Part shown: piece by piece, positions 16,985 through 28,275 of the stretch | Numbering within the stretch: position 1 is the stretch's first letter | How the letters are laid out: each line of letters opens with the position of its first letter | DNA from: Bacillus niameyensis | GTDB lineage: Bacteria > Bacillota > Bacilli > Bacillales > Bacillaceae_C | Direction of reading: 5' to 3' | Length of the DNA stretch: 64,000 nucleotides | Assembly (NCBI RefSeq): GCF_001375535.1 | Contig: NZ_LN831197.1 | Coordinates: 2,788,099 to 2,852,098 of the forward strand | Made by a program: the position numbers and the translations under genes | Notes under the pieces: generated by a model | What the model saw: the letters and a program-made list of their open reading frames with translations, nothing else | What the model was told of the DNA's origin: nothing | Database searches by the model: none

Positions 16985-17287
16985 GAAAAGCGTAAGCGCA
17001 TTGCTTATCGACGTACAAACTTCTTAGCTTCTGACGAGATATAGGAAACACAGCGAGGAACGAGCTGATGTTGACTTATCGTAGGAAGAAGCGGAGAAGT
17101 TTGCTAGGCGATATGCGCTGGAGCTAGACAATGAAAAGCGGAAGGCAGCGGTTAGCGCCGTACAAACTTTTTAGGCTTTCTGACGAGATATAGGAAACAC
17201 AGCGAGTCCGATAGGACGAACTGATGTTAACTTATCGTAGGAAGAAACCGAAAGTTTGCTAGGCGCTGCTGCCTGAAGCTAGACAAT
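16985..17287 (+). repeat. Left edge of the tandem array (diverged first unit)
   Basis: A 148-base A-type copy without the internal hairpin block (it has CTTCTGACGAG where full units have the 64-base larger insert), then a normal 155-base B-type copy at 17133. The short A form resembles the single dispersed copies, so it may be the ancestral form. Confidence 0.9.
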
Positions 17288-20200
17288 GAAAAGCGTAAGC
17301 GCATTGCTTATCGACGTACAAACTTCTTAATATGGATGAACGGCTAAAAACGCGCCGTCCCTGGCGCAACGCCGTTCTGACCAACGTCCTGTTGGCCCGA
17401 GATATAGGAAACACAGCGAGGAACGAGCTGATGTTGACTTATCGTAGGAAGAAGCGGAGAAGTTTGCTAGGCGATATGCGCTGGAGCTAGACAATGAAAA
17501 GCGGAAGGCAGCGGTTAGCGCCGTACAAACTTTTTAGGCTTTCTGACGAGATATAGGAAACACAGCGAGTCCGATAGGACGAACTGATGTTAACTTATCG
17601 TAGGAAGAAACCGAAAGTTTGCTAGGCGCTGCTGCCTGAAGCTAGACAATGAAAAGCGTAAGCGCATTGCTTATCGACGTACAAACTTCTTAATATGGAT
17701 GAACGGCTAAAAACGCGCCGTCCCTGGCGCAACGCCGTTCTGACCAACGTCCTGTTGGCCCGAGATATAGGAAACACAGCGAGGAACGAGCTGATGTTGA
17801 CTTATCGTAGGAAGAAGCGGAGAAGTTTGCTAGGCGATATGCGCTGGAGCTAGACAATGAAAAGCGGAAGGCAGCGGTTAGCGCCGTACAAACTTTTTAG
17901 GCTTTCTGACGAGATATAGGAAACACAGCGAGTCCGATAGGACGAACTGATGTTAACTTATCGTAGGAAGAAACCGAAAGTTTGCTAGGCGCTGCTGCCT
18001 GAAGCTAGACAATGAAAAGCGTAAGCGCATTGCTTATCGACGTACAAACTTCTTAATATGGATGAACGGCTAAAAACGCGCCGTCCCTGGCGCAACGCCG
18101 TTCTGACCAACGTCCTGTTGGCCCGAGATATAGGAAACACAGCGAGGAACGAGCTGATGTTGACTTATCGTAGGAAGAAGCGGAGAAGTTTGCTAGGCGA
18201 TATGCGCTGGAGCTAGACAATGAAAAGCGGAAGGCAGCGGTTAGCGCCGTACAAACTTTTTAGGCTTTCTGACGAGATATAGGAAACACAGCGAGTCCGA
18301 TAGGACGAACTGATGTTAACTTATCGTAGGAAGAAACCGAAAGTTTGCTAGGCGCTGCTGCCTGAAGCTAGACAATGAAAAGCGTAAGCGCATTGCTTAT
18401 CGACGTACAAACTTCTTAATATGGATGAACGGCTAAAAACGCGCCGTCCCTGGCGCAACGCCGTTCTGACCAACGTCCTGTTGGCCCGAGATATAGGAAA
18501 CACAGCGAGGAACGAGCTGATGTTGACTTATCGTAGGAAGAAGCGGAGAAGTTTGCTAGGCGATATGCGCTGGAGCTAGACAATGAAAAGCGGAAGGCAG
18601 CGGTTAGCGCCGTACAAACTTTTTAGGCTTTCTGACGAGATATAGGAAACACAGCGAGTCCGATAGGACGAACTGATGTTAACTTATCGTAGGAAGAAAC
18701 CGAAAGTTTGCTAGGCGCTGCTGCCTGAAGCTAGACAATGAAAAGCGTAAGCGCATTGCTTATCGACGTACAAACTTCTTAATATGGATGAACGGCTAAA
18801 AACGCGCCGTCCCTGGCGCAACGCCGTTCTGACCAACGTCCTGTTGGCCCGAGATATAGGAAACACAGCGAGGAACGAGCTGATGTTGACTTATCGTAGG
18901 AAGAAGCGGAGAAGTTTGCTAGGCGATATGCGCTGGAGCTAGACAATGAAAAGCGGAAGGCAGCGGTTAGCGCCGTACAAACTTTTTAGGCTTTCTGACG
19001 AGATATAGGAAACACAGCGAGTCCGATAGGACGAACTGATGTTAACTTATCGTAGGAAGAAACCGAAAGTTTGCTAGGCGCTGCTGCCTGAAGCTAGACA
19101 ATGAAAAGCGTAAGCGCATTGCTTATCGACGTACAAACTTCTTAATATGGATGAACGGCTAAAAACGCGCCGTCCCTGGCGCAACGCCGTTCTGACCAAC
19201 GTCCTGTTGGCCCGAGATATAGGAAACACAGCGAGGAACGAGCTGATGTTGACTTATCGTAGGAAGAAGCGGAGAAGTTTGCTAGGCGATATGCGCTGGA
19301 GCTAGACAATGAAAAGCGGAAGGCAGCGGTTAGCGCCGTACAAACTTTTTAGGCTTTCTGACGAGATATAGGAAACACAGCGAGTCCGATAGGACGAACT
19401 GATGTTAACTTATCGTAGGAAGAAACCGAAAGTTTGCTAGGCGCTGCTGCCTGAAGCTAGACAATGAAAAGCGTAAGCGCATTGCTTATCGACGTACAAA
19501 CTTCTTAATATGGATGAACGGCTAAAAACGCGCCGTCCCTGGCGCAACGCCGTTCTGACCAACGTCCTGTTGGCCCGAGATATAGGAAACACAGCGAGGA
19601 ACGAGCTGATGTTGACTTATCGTAGGAAGAAGCGGAGAAGTTTGCTAGGCGATATGCGCTGGAGCTAGACAATGAAAAGCGGAAGGCAGCGGTTAGCGCC
19701 GTACAAACTTTTTAGGCTTTCTGACGAGATATAGGAAACACAGCGAGTCCGATAGGACGAACTGATGTTAACTTATCGTAGGAAGAAACCGAAAGTTTGC
19801 TAGGCGCTGCTGCCTGAAGCTAGACAATGAAAAGCGTAAGCGCATTGCTTATCGACGTACAAACTTCTTAATATGGATGAACGGCTAAAAACGCGCCGTC
19901 CCTGGCGCAACGCCGTTCTGACCAACGTCCTGTTGGCCCGAGATATAGGAAACACAGCGAGGAACGAGCTGATGTTGACTTATCGTAGGAAGAAGCGGAG
20001 AAGTTTGCTAGGCGATATGCGCTGGAGCTAGACAATGAAAAGCGGAAGGCAGCGGTTAGCGCCGTACAAACTTTTTAGGCTTTCTGACGAGATATAGGAA
20101 ACACAGCGAGTCCGATAGGACGAACTGATGTTAACTTATCGTAGGAAGAAACCGAAAGTTTGCTAGGCGCTGCTGCCTGAAGCTAGACAATGAAAAGCGT

Positions 20201-23200
20201 AAGCGCATTGCTTATCGACGTACAAACTTCTTAATATGGATGAACGGCTAAAAACGCGCCGTCCCTGGCGCAACGCCGTTCTGACCAACGTCCTGTTGGC
20301 CCGAGATATAGGAAACACAGCGAGGAACGAGCTGATGTTGACTTATCGTAGGAAGAAGCGGAGAAGTTTGCTAGGCGATATGCGCTGGAGCTAGACAATG
20401 AAAAGCGGAAGGCAGCGGTTAGCGCCGTACAAACTTTTTAGGCTTTCTGACGAGATATAGGAAACACAGCGAGTCCGATAGGACGAACTGATGTTAACTT
20501 ATCGTAGGAAGAAACCGAAAGTTTGCTAGGCGCTGCTGCCTGAAGCTAGACAATGAAAAGCGTAAGCGCATTGCTTATCGACGTACAAACTTCTTAATAT
20601 GGATGAACGGCTAAAAACGCGCCGTCCCTGGCGCAACGCCGTTCTGACCAACGTCCTGTTGGCCCGAGATATAGGAAACACAGCGAGGAACGAGCTGATG
20701 TTGACTTATCGTAGGAAGAAGCGGAGAAGTTTGCTAGGCGATATGCGCTGGAGCTAGACAATGAAAAGCGGAAGGCAGCGGTTAGCGCCGTACAAACTTT
20801 TTAGGCTTTCTGACGAGATATAGGAAACACAGCGAGTCCGATAGGACGAACTGATGTTAACTTATCGTAGGAAGAAACCGAAAGTTTGCTAGGCGCTGCT
20901 GCCTGAAGCTAGACAATGAAAAGCGTAAGCGCATTGCTTATCGACGTACAAACTTCTTAATATGGATGAACGGCTAAAAACGCGCCGTCCCTGGCGCAAC
21001 GCCGTTCTGACCAACGTCCTGTTGGCCCGAGATATAGGAAACACAGCGAGGAACGAGCTGATGTTGACTTATCGTAGGAAGAAGCGGAGAAGTTTGCTAG
21101 GCGATATGCGCTGGAGCTAGACAATGAAAAGCGGAAGGCAGCGGTTAGCGCCGTACAAACTTTTTAGGCTTTCTGACGAGATATAGGAAACACAGCGAGT
21201 CCGATAGGACGAACTGATGTTAACTTATCGTAGGAAGAAACCGAAAGTTTGCTAGGCGCTGCTGCCTGAAGCTAGACAATGAAAAGCGTAAGCGCATTGC
21301 TTATCGACGTACAAACTTCTTAATATGGATGAACGGCTAAAAACGCGCCGTCCCTGGCGCAACGCCGTTCTGACCAACGTCCTGTTGGCCCGAGATATAG
21401 GAAACACAGCGAGGAACGAGCTGATGTTGACTTATCGTAGGAAGAAGCGGAGAAGTTTGCTAGGCGATATGCGCTGGAGCTAGACAATGAAAAGCGGAAG
21501 GCAGCGGTTAGCGCCGTACAAACTTTTTAGGCTTTCTGACGAGATATAGGAAACACAGCGAGTCCGATAGGACGAACTGATGTTAACTTATCGTAGGAAG
21601 AAACCGAAAGTTTGCTAGGCGCTGCTGCCTGAAGCTAGACAATGAAAAGCGTAAGCGCATTGCTTATCGACGTACAAACTTCTTAATATGGATGAACGGC
21701 TAAAAACGCGCCGTCCCTGGCGCAACGCCGTTCTGACCAACGTCCTGTTGGCCCGAGATATAGGAAACACAGCGAGGAACGAGCTGATGTTGACTTATCG
21801 TAGGAAGAAGCGGAGAAGTTTGCTAGGCGATATGCGCTGGAGCTAGACAATGAAAAGCGGAAGGCAGCGGTTAGCGCCGTACAAACTTTTTAGGCTTTCT
21901 GACGAGATATAGGAAACACAGCGAGTCCGATAGGACGAACTGATGTTAACTTATCGTAGGAAGAAACCGAAAGTTTGCTAGGCGCTGCTGCCTGAAGCTA
22001 GACAATGAAAAGCGTAAGCGCATTGCTTATCGACGTACAAACTTCTTAATATGGATGAACGGCTAAAAACGCGCCGTCCCTGGCGCAACGCCGTTCTGAC
22101 CAACGTCCTGTTGGCCCGAGATATAGGAAACACAGCGAGGAACGAGCTGATGTTGACTTATCGTAGGAAGAAGCGGAGAAGTTTGCTAGGCGATATGCGC
22201 TGGAGCTAGACAATGAAAAGCGGAAGGCAGCGGTTAGCGCCGTACAAACTTTTTAGGCTTTCTGACGAGATATAGGAAACACAGCGAGTCCGATAGGACG
22301 AACTGATGTTAACTTATCGTAGGAAGAAACCGAAAGTTTGCTAGGCGCTGCTGCCTGAAGCTAGACAATGAAAAGCGTAAGCGCATTGCTTATCGACGTA
22401 CAAACTTCTTAATATGGATGAACGGCTAAAAACGCGCCGTCCCTGGCGCAACGCCGTTCTGACCAACGTCCTGTTGGCCCGAGATATAGGAAACACAGCG
22501 AGGAACGAGCTGATGTTGACTTATCGTAGGAAGAAGCGGAGAAGTTTGCTAGGCGATATGCGCTGGAGCTAGACAATGAAAAGCGGAAGGCAGCGGTTAG
22601 CGCCGTACAAACTTTTTAGGCTTTCTGACGAGATATAGGAAACACAGCGAGTCCGATAGGACGAACTGATGTTAACTTATCGTAGGAAGAAACCGAAAGT
22701 TTGCTAGGCGCTGCTGCCTGAAGCTAGACAATGAAAAGCGTAAGCGCATTGCTTATCGACGTACAAACTTCTTAATATGGATGAACGGCTAAAAACGCGC
22801 CGTCCCTGGCGCAACGCCGTTCTGACCAACGTCCTGTTGGCCCGAGATATAGGAAACACAGCGAGGAACGAGCTGATGTTGACTTATCGTAGGAAGAAGC
22901 GGAGAAGTTTGCTAGGCGATATGCGCTGGAGCTAGACAATGAAAAGCGGAAGGCAGCGGTTAGCGCCGTACAAACTTTTTAGGCTTTCTGACGAGATATA
23001 GGAAACACAGCGAGTCCGATAGGACGAACTGATGTTAACTTATCGTAGGAAGAAACCGAAAGTTTGCTAGGCGCTGCTGCCTGAAGCTAGACAATGAAAA
23101 GCGTAAGCGCATTGCTTATCGACGTACAAACTTCTTAATATGGATGAACGGCTAAAAACGCGCCGTCCCTGGCGCAACGCCGTTCTGACCAACGTCCTGT

Positions 23201-24547
23201 TGGCCCGAGATATAGGAAACACAGCGAGGAACGAGCTGATGTTGACTTATCGTAGGAAGAAGCGGAGAAGTTTGCTAGGCGATATGCGCTGGAGCTAGAC
23301 AATGAAAAGCGGAAGGCAGCGGTTAGCGCCGTACAAACTTTTTAGGCTTTCTGACGAGATATAGGAAACACAGCGAGTCCGATAGGACGAACTGATGTTA
23401 ACTTATCGTAGGAAGAAACCGAAAGTTTGCTAGGCGCTGCTGCCTGAAGCTAGACAATGAAAAGCGTAAGCGCATTGCTTATCGACGTACAAACTTCTTA
23501 ATATGGATGAACGGCTAAAAACGCGCCGTCCCTGGCGCAACGCCGTTCTGACCAACGTCCTGTTGGCCCGAGATATAGGAAACACAGCGAGGAACGAGCT
23601 GATGTTGACTTATCGTAGGAAGAAGCGGAGAAGTTTGCTAGGCGATATGCGCTGGAGCTAGACAATGAAAAGCGGAAGGCAGCGGTTAGCGCCGTACAAA
23701 CTTTTTAGGCTTTCTGACGAGATATAGGAAACACAGCGAGTCCGATAGGACGAACTGATGTTAACTTATCGTAGGAAGAAACCGAAAGTTTGCTAGGCGC
23801 TGCTGCCTGAAGCTAGACAATGAAAAGCGTAAGCGCATTGCTTATCGACGTACAAACTTCTTAATATGGATGAACGGCTAAAAACGCGCCGTCCCTGGCG
23901 CAACGCCGTTCTGACCAACGTCCTGTTGGCCCGAGATATAGGAAACACAGCGAGGAACGAGCTGATGTTGACTTATCGTAGGAAGAAGCGGAGAAGTTTG
24001 CTAGGCGATATGCGCTGGAGCTAGACAATGAAAAGCGGAAGGCAGCGGTTAGCGCCGTACAAACTTTTTAGGCTTTCTGACGAGATATAGGAAACACAGC
24101 GAGTCCGATAGGACGAACTGATGTTAACTTATCGTAGGAAGAAACCGAAAGTTTGCTAGGCGCTGCTGCCTGAAGCTAGACAATGAAAAGCGTAAGCGCA
24201 TTGCTTATCGACGTACAAACTTCTTAATATGGATGAACGGCTAAAAACGCGCCGTCCCTGGCGCAACGCCGTTCTGACCAACGTCCTGTTGGCCCGAGAT
24301 ATAGGAAACACAGCGAGGAACGAGCTGATGTTGACTTATCGTAGGAAGAAGCGGAGAAGTTTGCTAGGCGATATGCGCTGGAGCTAGACAATGAAAAGCG
24401 GAAGGCAGCGGTTAGCGCCGTACAAACTTTTTAGGCTTTCTGACGAGATATAGGAAACACAGCGAGTCCGATAGGACGAACTGATGTTAACTTATCGTAG
24501 GAAGAAACCGAAAGTTTGCTAGGCGCTGCTGCCTGAAGCTAGACAAT
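17288..24547 (+). repeat. Tandem array of 20 apparently identical 363-bp units
   Basis: The phrase GAAAAGCGTAAGCGC recurs at 17288, 17651, 18014, 18377 and on to 24548, always 363 bases apart: twenty units, 7,260 bases, no difference seen by eye. Each unit is an A copy (208 bases, from GAAAAGCGTAAGCGC to GGAGCTAGACAAT) joined to a diverged B copy (155 bases, from GAAAAGCGGAAGGCAG to GAAGCTAGACAAT). A begins AGCGCAT...GACGTACAAACTTC and ends GAAGTTTGC...ATGCGCT, so it folds back on itself. Nested inside are GAACGGC/GCCGTTC, GCGCC/GGCGC and CCAAC/GTTGG hairpins. No frame of 60 codons is open. The unit is visibly richer in G+C than the genes around it. There are no spacers, so it is not a CRISPR array. 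Confidence 0.97.
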
Positions 24548-24957
24548 GAAAAGCGTAAGCGCATTGCTTATCGACGTACAAACTTCTTAATATGGATGAA
24601 CGGCTAAAAACGCGCCGTCCTGGCGCAACGCCGTTCTGACCAACATCCTGTTGGCCCGAGATATAGGAAACACAGCAAGGAACGAGCTGATGTTGACTTA
24701 TCGTAGGAAGAAGCGGAGAAGTTTGCTAGGCGATATGCGCTGGAGCTAGACAATGAAAAGCGGAAGGCAGCGGTTGGCGCCGTACAAACTTTTTTTTATG
24801 GATGAACGGCTAAAAACGCGCCGTCCTGGCGCAACGCCACTCTGACCAACGTCCTGTTGGCCCGAGATATAGGAAACACAGTGAGTCCGATAGGACGAAC
24901 TGATGTTAACTTATCGTAGGAAGAAACCGAAAGTTTGCTAAGCGCTGCTGCCTGAGC
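24548..24957 (+). repeat. Right edge of the tandem array (diverged last unit)
   Basis: The 21st A copy has one base lost (GTCCTGG for GTCCCTGG) and point changes (CAACATCC for CAACGTCC, CAGCAAGG for CAGCGAGG). The 21st B copy (from 24755) carries the hairpin insert normally seen only in A, plus further changes, and loses its end at CTGCCTGAGCTGTG. Edge decay with a uniform centre is the pattern expected from recent unequal exchange. Confidence 0.92.
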
Positions 24958-24998
24958 TGTGTAAAAAAGCGAAGATACAATTCGACATACTTCGGGGC

Positions 24999-25029
24999 GT
25001 GACAGGCACGTGTCGAAAGTGCCTGTCAC
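24999..25029. repeat. GTGACAGGCAC palindromic repeat at the cwlD stop
   Basis: GTGACAGGCAC (24999-25009) and GTGCCTGTCAC (25019-25029) form a perfect 11-bp stem around a 9-base loop. The same words with CCCCGAA next to them recur at 32811-32870. The cwlD stop codon lies in the right arm. Confidence 0.85.
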
Positions 25030-25769
25030 TTGGGAATTTCAAGACTTTTTTCTTGTGAAAAATAACGCATGATGCCTTTATAGATTGAAAAGGACACTTT
25101 ATCTTGATATTCAGTTGACATTAAGTTTTGTCGTTCTTCTGGATTGGATAAAAAGCCAATTTCTACTAAAGCACCAGGCTTTTCAGAATGATCCAAAATA
25201 AAGATATTGTTAATGATCTTCGCTTGACGATTAGTATTTTCCAATGTATGCACTAGTTCGTCTTGTATAAAAGTTGCTGCACGCTTATTATTGACATCGT
25301 GTGGAGAATAAAATGTCTGGGCACCTCGCCATCGTGGTGAAGGGATTGAGTTTAAATGAATACTAAGAAATAAGTCCGCTTCTGAATCATTAATCATTTT
25401 CAACCTTTTATGGAGATCATCAGTCTTTCTACGACTAAGACCATTAATATCAGGTTCAGCTAAATCACGGTCATCTTCTCTTGTCATAAGAACAAGGGCC
25501 CCCTGCTCTTGAAGATAATCACGCAGTTTTTTGGATACATCCAATGCAATATCCTTCTCTAAAGCTTCCTGATCACCAGCCCCCCCATCAGGCCCCCCAT
25601 GACCAGGGTCTAAGTAAATAATTTTCCCGGACAATGGCAAATTCCAACTATCAAAAGAATCCTTTGGAATAAATTGATACTGCAAAAGAAGAAACAAAAT
25701 AACAGCACCAATTGAAAATAATACTATCTTGTTTTTCCTTCTCATCCTATTTTCCCCTTCACAATTCAT
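25026..25769 (-). CDS. cwlD: N-acetylmuramoyl-L-alanine amidase CwlD
   Basis: A 247-residue protein with an N-terminal signal anchor (residues 11-27) and an Amidase_3 domain: zinc ligands in YLDPGHGGPDGG, a second His in FLSIHLNS, and catalytic Glu in ALVEIGFLSNP. CwlD removes peptide side chains during muramic-delta-lactam formation in the spore cortex, together with PdaA. The end (KSLEIPK) is followed by TGA that belongs to a palindromic repeat, so the last residues may have been set by that insertion. It starts at ATG near RBS GGGGAAA. Its context next to salA and ybaK is conserved. Confidence 0.95.
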   Translation of the reverse strand: MNCEGENRMRRKNKIVLFSIGAVILFLLLQYQFIPKDSFDSWNLPLSGKIIYLDPGHGGPDGGAGDQEALEKDIALDVSKKLRDYLQEQGALVLMTREDDRDLAEPDINGLSRRKTDDLHKRLKMINDSEADLFLSIHLNSIPSPRWRGAQTFYSPHDVNNKRAATFIQDELVHTLENTNRQAKIINNIFILDHSEKPGALVEIGFLSNPEERQNLMSTEYQDKVSFSIYKGIMRYFSQEKSLEIPK

Positions 25770-25881
25770 TCTTCCACAGCTTATGGGACAAGAAGGGCTT
25801 TTAGAACAAGATAAAAGAAACGGTATGCTATATTTTAGCGAGCAGTTATTGATTTAAATACTGTGCAATAAAGCTAAAACA

Positions 25882-25909
25882 GAAAGAAGTAGGTTTATTT
25901 CACCTACTC
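25882..25909 (-). terminator. Terminator after the YbaK-like gene
   Basis: On the minus strand AGTAGGT and ACCTACT pair around GAAATAA and are followed by TCTTTCTGTTTT, between the YbaK-like gene and cwlD. Confidence 0.65.
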
Positions 25910-25916
25910 CCTAACT

Positions 25917-26357
25917 TTAATGCAAACGCAACTTATATCGACGTTCTCCTTTTTCATATCCTTGCATCCACCATTCATCTACAAAATGCGCACATGCCGC
26001 AAAAGCCTTCTCCTCATCGATGGACTTATGACCATAATCCATATAGAGCCAAAAATTATACATTGTATCGCCTAATTTTTCCCGATCCTCTTCCGACCGA
26101 TTCCTAATCATTTCAAAAGTCTCACCATAAAGGACAAATCGACTATACTCACCACCGCATAAGAACGCTTCAATCGCTATATCAAAGCATGCTTCCTCCA
26201 CTCCATCCGGGATAAAGCTTGCCCATATTCCAACATGATTAAAGTGCTGCAAAACACTCTTTTTTAACTTTTCAATGGAAAGATCGCGCAACAGTTTTCG
26301 TTCACTAGTTAACTGTTTTTCCCTTTTTCTTTTTTCAAACGTTGTCACAATCGTCAT
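25917..26357 (-). CDS. ybaK: YbaK family protein (DUF2521)
   Basis: A 146-residue soluble protein rich in charged and aromatic residues (CFDIAIEAFLCGGEYSRF, MYNFWLYMDYG, HFVDEWWMQGYEKGERRY). Its length and its position beside cwlD match B. subtilis YbaK (147 residues, DUF2521). No function is known and no catalytic motif is clear. It is not related to the Cys-tRNA(Pro) deacylase that shares the name in E. coli. A terminator follows. Confidence 0.85.
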   Translation of the reverse strand: MTIVTTFEKRKREKQLTSERKLLRDLSIEKLKKSVLQHFNHVGIWASFIPDGVEEACFDIAIEAFLCGGEYSRFVLYGETFEMIRNRSEEDREKLGDTMYNFWLYMDYGHKSIDEEKAFAACAHFVDEWWMQGYEKGERRYKLRLH

Positions 26358-26501
26358 GTTTGTTTCATCCTCCTAATTATAGTTTCAACGAACCGATAAA
26401 AGTCATACACGAGGATATCGAAAAAAGGCACCAAAAATTTCCGTTCTTTTTGAAACGTTTATACCATCATAATCGTCTATATATATAGGTGGTGACCGTT
26501 T

Positions 26502-27197
26502 GTGAGAAAATGGATAGTTAGCGCTTGCTTGATATTGCTTGTAGGTTGCTCTCATGTCATTATTGATTGGGAAGATTTTCTTCAGTTCCATGGGGAAAAA
26601 TACTTTTCTGATGCTGGGGTCGAATTATCAGACCTCAAGTTTATTGGTGAAAATATTGGAGAGATTAAATACACACTAAAGGATAACGTCAAAAAATCCA
26701 ATTATCGTTCCAAAGATGGGGATGCTGCATATTTAAAAACGGGGACAAAATTATATGCTGTCATAAATCATCCAGATCTCATTGCTATTTCTGATCCTGA
26801 GAAGATAAATGGTTATAAATTATATGTAAGAGAAGGCGATCAAAACATACTAGATATTCCGACCTTCCTTCCAGAGGAGCCTATAAAAAAAATAGAAATA
26901 TTTGAGGAATTGGAGAATAACGAATACATATTTAACACGATGATTGATCAGAAAGAGAAAATTCAATCATTTATTGAATTATTTCAAACAAGTCAATCTG
27001 ACACATCACTCGAATATCGGGATGACGACCCAAAATCAAAATCCTATGCTATTATTTTATATTCATCATCTCCAATGGCCAGTAAACATTCGATATATTT
27101 CGATGGAGGAAAATACTTTTGGCTAAACAAGGAATATGAAATTCTGTCTGATCGAATAAACGAATTCTTGACTCCAGCAAATGAAGAAAAGGTGTAA
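26502..27197 (+). CDS. Uncharacterised lipoprotein
   Basis: A 231-residue protein starting at GTG (GTGGTG-type upstream sequence, ribosome site weak) with a lipoprotein signal peptide and lipobox (LILLVGC, Cys16). The mature part has alternating strands and charged loops (DVGVELSDLKF-like, KLYAVINHPDL, YKLYVREGDQ, AIILYSSSPMASKHSIYFDGGKYFWL). I do not recognise the family; the C-terminal half resembles the many small Bacillus surface lipoproteins in composition only. A terminator follows. It could be a spore or cell-surface protein, but that is a guess. Confidence 0.75.
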   Translation: MRKWIVSACLILLVGCSHVIIDWEDFLQFHGEKYFSDAGVELSDLKFIGENIGEIKYTLKDNVKKSNYRSKDGDAAYLKTGTKLYAVINHPDLIAISDPEKINGYKLYVREGDQNILDIPTFLPEEPIKKIEIFEELENNEYIFNTMIDQKEKIQSFIELFQTSQSDTSLEYRDDDPKSKSYAIILYSSSPMASKHSIYFDGGKYFWLNKEYEILSDRINEFLTPANEEKV

Positions 27198-27278
27198 AAA
27201 TAGCTGTTTTAAAGAGGCACTAATAACTTTCTAGATTTTGAAAAGGATCATACTTTTCTTCAGACAACTTTAAATTTG

Positions 27279-27311
27279 AACTGCACCCAAATAGAAGGTG
27301 CAGTTTTTTTA
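27279..27311 (+). terminator. Terminator upstream of the manganese transport operon
   Basis: ACTGCACC and GGTGCAGT form a stem followed by TTTTTTT. It ends transcription from the lipoprotein gene. Confidence 0.88.
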
Positions 27312-27441
27312 TGTAAGAATATCCAAATAGGTTTATTTTGTTAATTTAAAAACTTTCCCTTGTCAAACTATTTTTTAATAAGTAAAATGTTATGTGTAAG
27401 GTGAAAAGAGTCTAGAAGATAAACCATTATATTTTTTTCAC

Positions 27442-27467
27442 CAAATGTTGCCCTCGGCTAACATTTG
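27442..27467. promoter_or_regulatory. Palindromic operator candidate of the metal transporter operon
   Basis: CAAATGTT and AACATTTG are perfect 8-base arms about the centre GCCCTCGGCT, 62 bases before the mntB-like start. A DtxR/MntR-type or other metal-responsive repressor is plausible, but the sequence is not a clear match to the B. subtilis MntR consensus. Confidence 0.4.
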
Positions 27468-27528
27468 TGTAGTAAGCTAATATACTTATAGAAACAGACC
27501 AATTTTTCGTAAAAAGGAGTGGAAAAGC

Positions 27529-28275
27529 ATGTCTTCTGCAATTTCAATTAAAGACCTTCACGTTTCCTATTTCGGAAGTGAGGCAGTAAAGGGGGTTAGC
27601 CTTTCCCTTGAGGCTGGTAATTTAGTAGGAATTATCGGTCCAAACGGAGCTGGTAAGTCTACGTTTATAAAGGCTATTCTTAATCTTATTCCAAAAGATA
27701 AAGGGGAAGTGAAAATATTTGGGCACATCATTAAGGACGTAAGAAGAAAAATTGCATACGTTCCACAGCGGAATGATATTGATTGGGATTTTCCAATTAC
27801 AGTTTTTGATACTGTACTTATTGGCACATATCCAAATATGGGAATATTTCGCCGTCCCAAAAGAGAGGAAAAGGAGTGGGCTCTTCAATGTCTTGCAAAG
27901 GTGGGTATGGAGGAATTCTCCAATAAGCAAATTGGTGAGCTATCAGGTGGTCAACAACAGCGAGTCTTTCTTGCAAGGGCTCTTGCTCAGAAAGCAGATT
28001 TATTCTTCCTAGATGAACCTTTTGTTGGTGTCGACGCATCAAGCGAAGAGACAATCGTCCATATATTAAAGGAATTATGTAGTAATGGAAAGACTGTCGT
28101 TGTCGTTCACCATGATTTAAGTAAAGCAAACGATTATTTCAATGAACTGATTTTATTAAATAAGGAATTAATTTCTTATGGACCTGTTAATGAAGTATTC
28201 CAGCCTGGGATCATCGAAAAAGCCTATAAAGGACAGTTTGCTTTTATGAAAGAGATAGGAGTGTCCATATCATGA
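27529..28275 (+). CDS. mntB: Manganese-type ABC transporter, ATP-binding protein
   Basis: A 248-residue ABC ATPase with Walker A GPNGAGKST, Q-loop VPQRNDIDW, signature LSGGQQQR, Walker B LFFLDEPFVG and the H-loop VVVHHD. The Q-loop word QRNDIDWDFP is typical of the Mn/Zn/Fe (cluster 9, TroB/MntB/ScaC) group. It starts at ATG after AAAGGAG and its stop overlaps the next start (ATGA). The partner binding protein indicates manganese as the likely substrate, though zinc or iron cannot be excluded. Confidence 0.9.
   Translation: MSSAISIKDLHVSYFGSEAVKGVSLSLEAGNLVGIIGPNGAGKSTFIKAILNLIPKDKGEVKIFGHIIKDVRRKIAYVPQRNDIDWDFPITVFDTVLIGTYPNMGIFRRPKREEKEWALQCLAKVGMEEFSNKQIGELSGGQQQRVFLARALAQKADLFFLDEPFVGVDASSEETIVHILKELCSNGKTVVVVHHDLSKANDYFNELILLNKELISYGPVNEVFQPGIIEKAYKGQFAFMKEIGVSIS

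Noticed and set aside
16985-24957. CRISPR array
   Set aside because: Units are 363 bases, directly joined, and have no unique spacers; there are no cas genes.
24796-25029. 77-codon open frame on the minus strand
   Set aside because: It lies wholly in the repeat edge, and similar frames arise from other copies of the element; no ribosome site.
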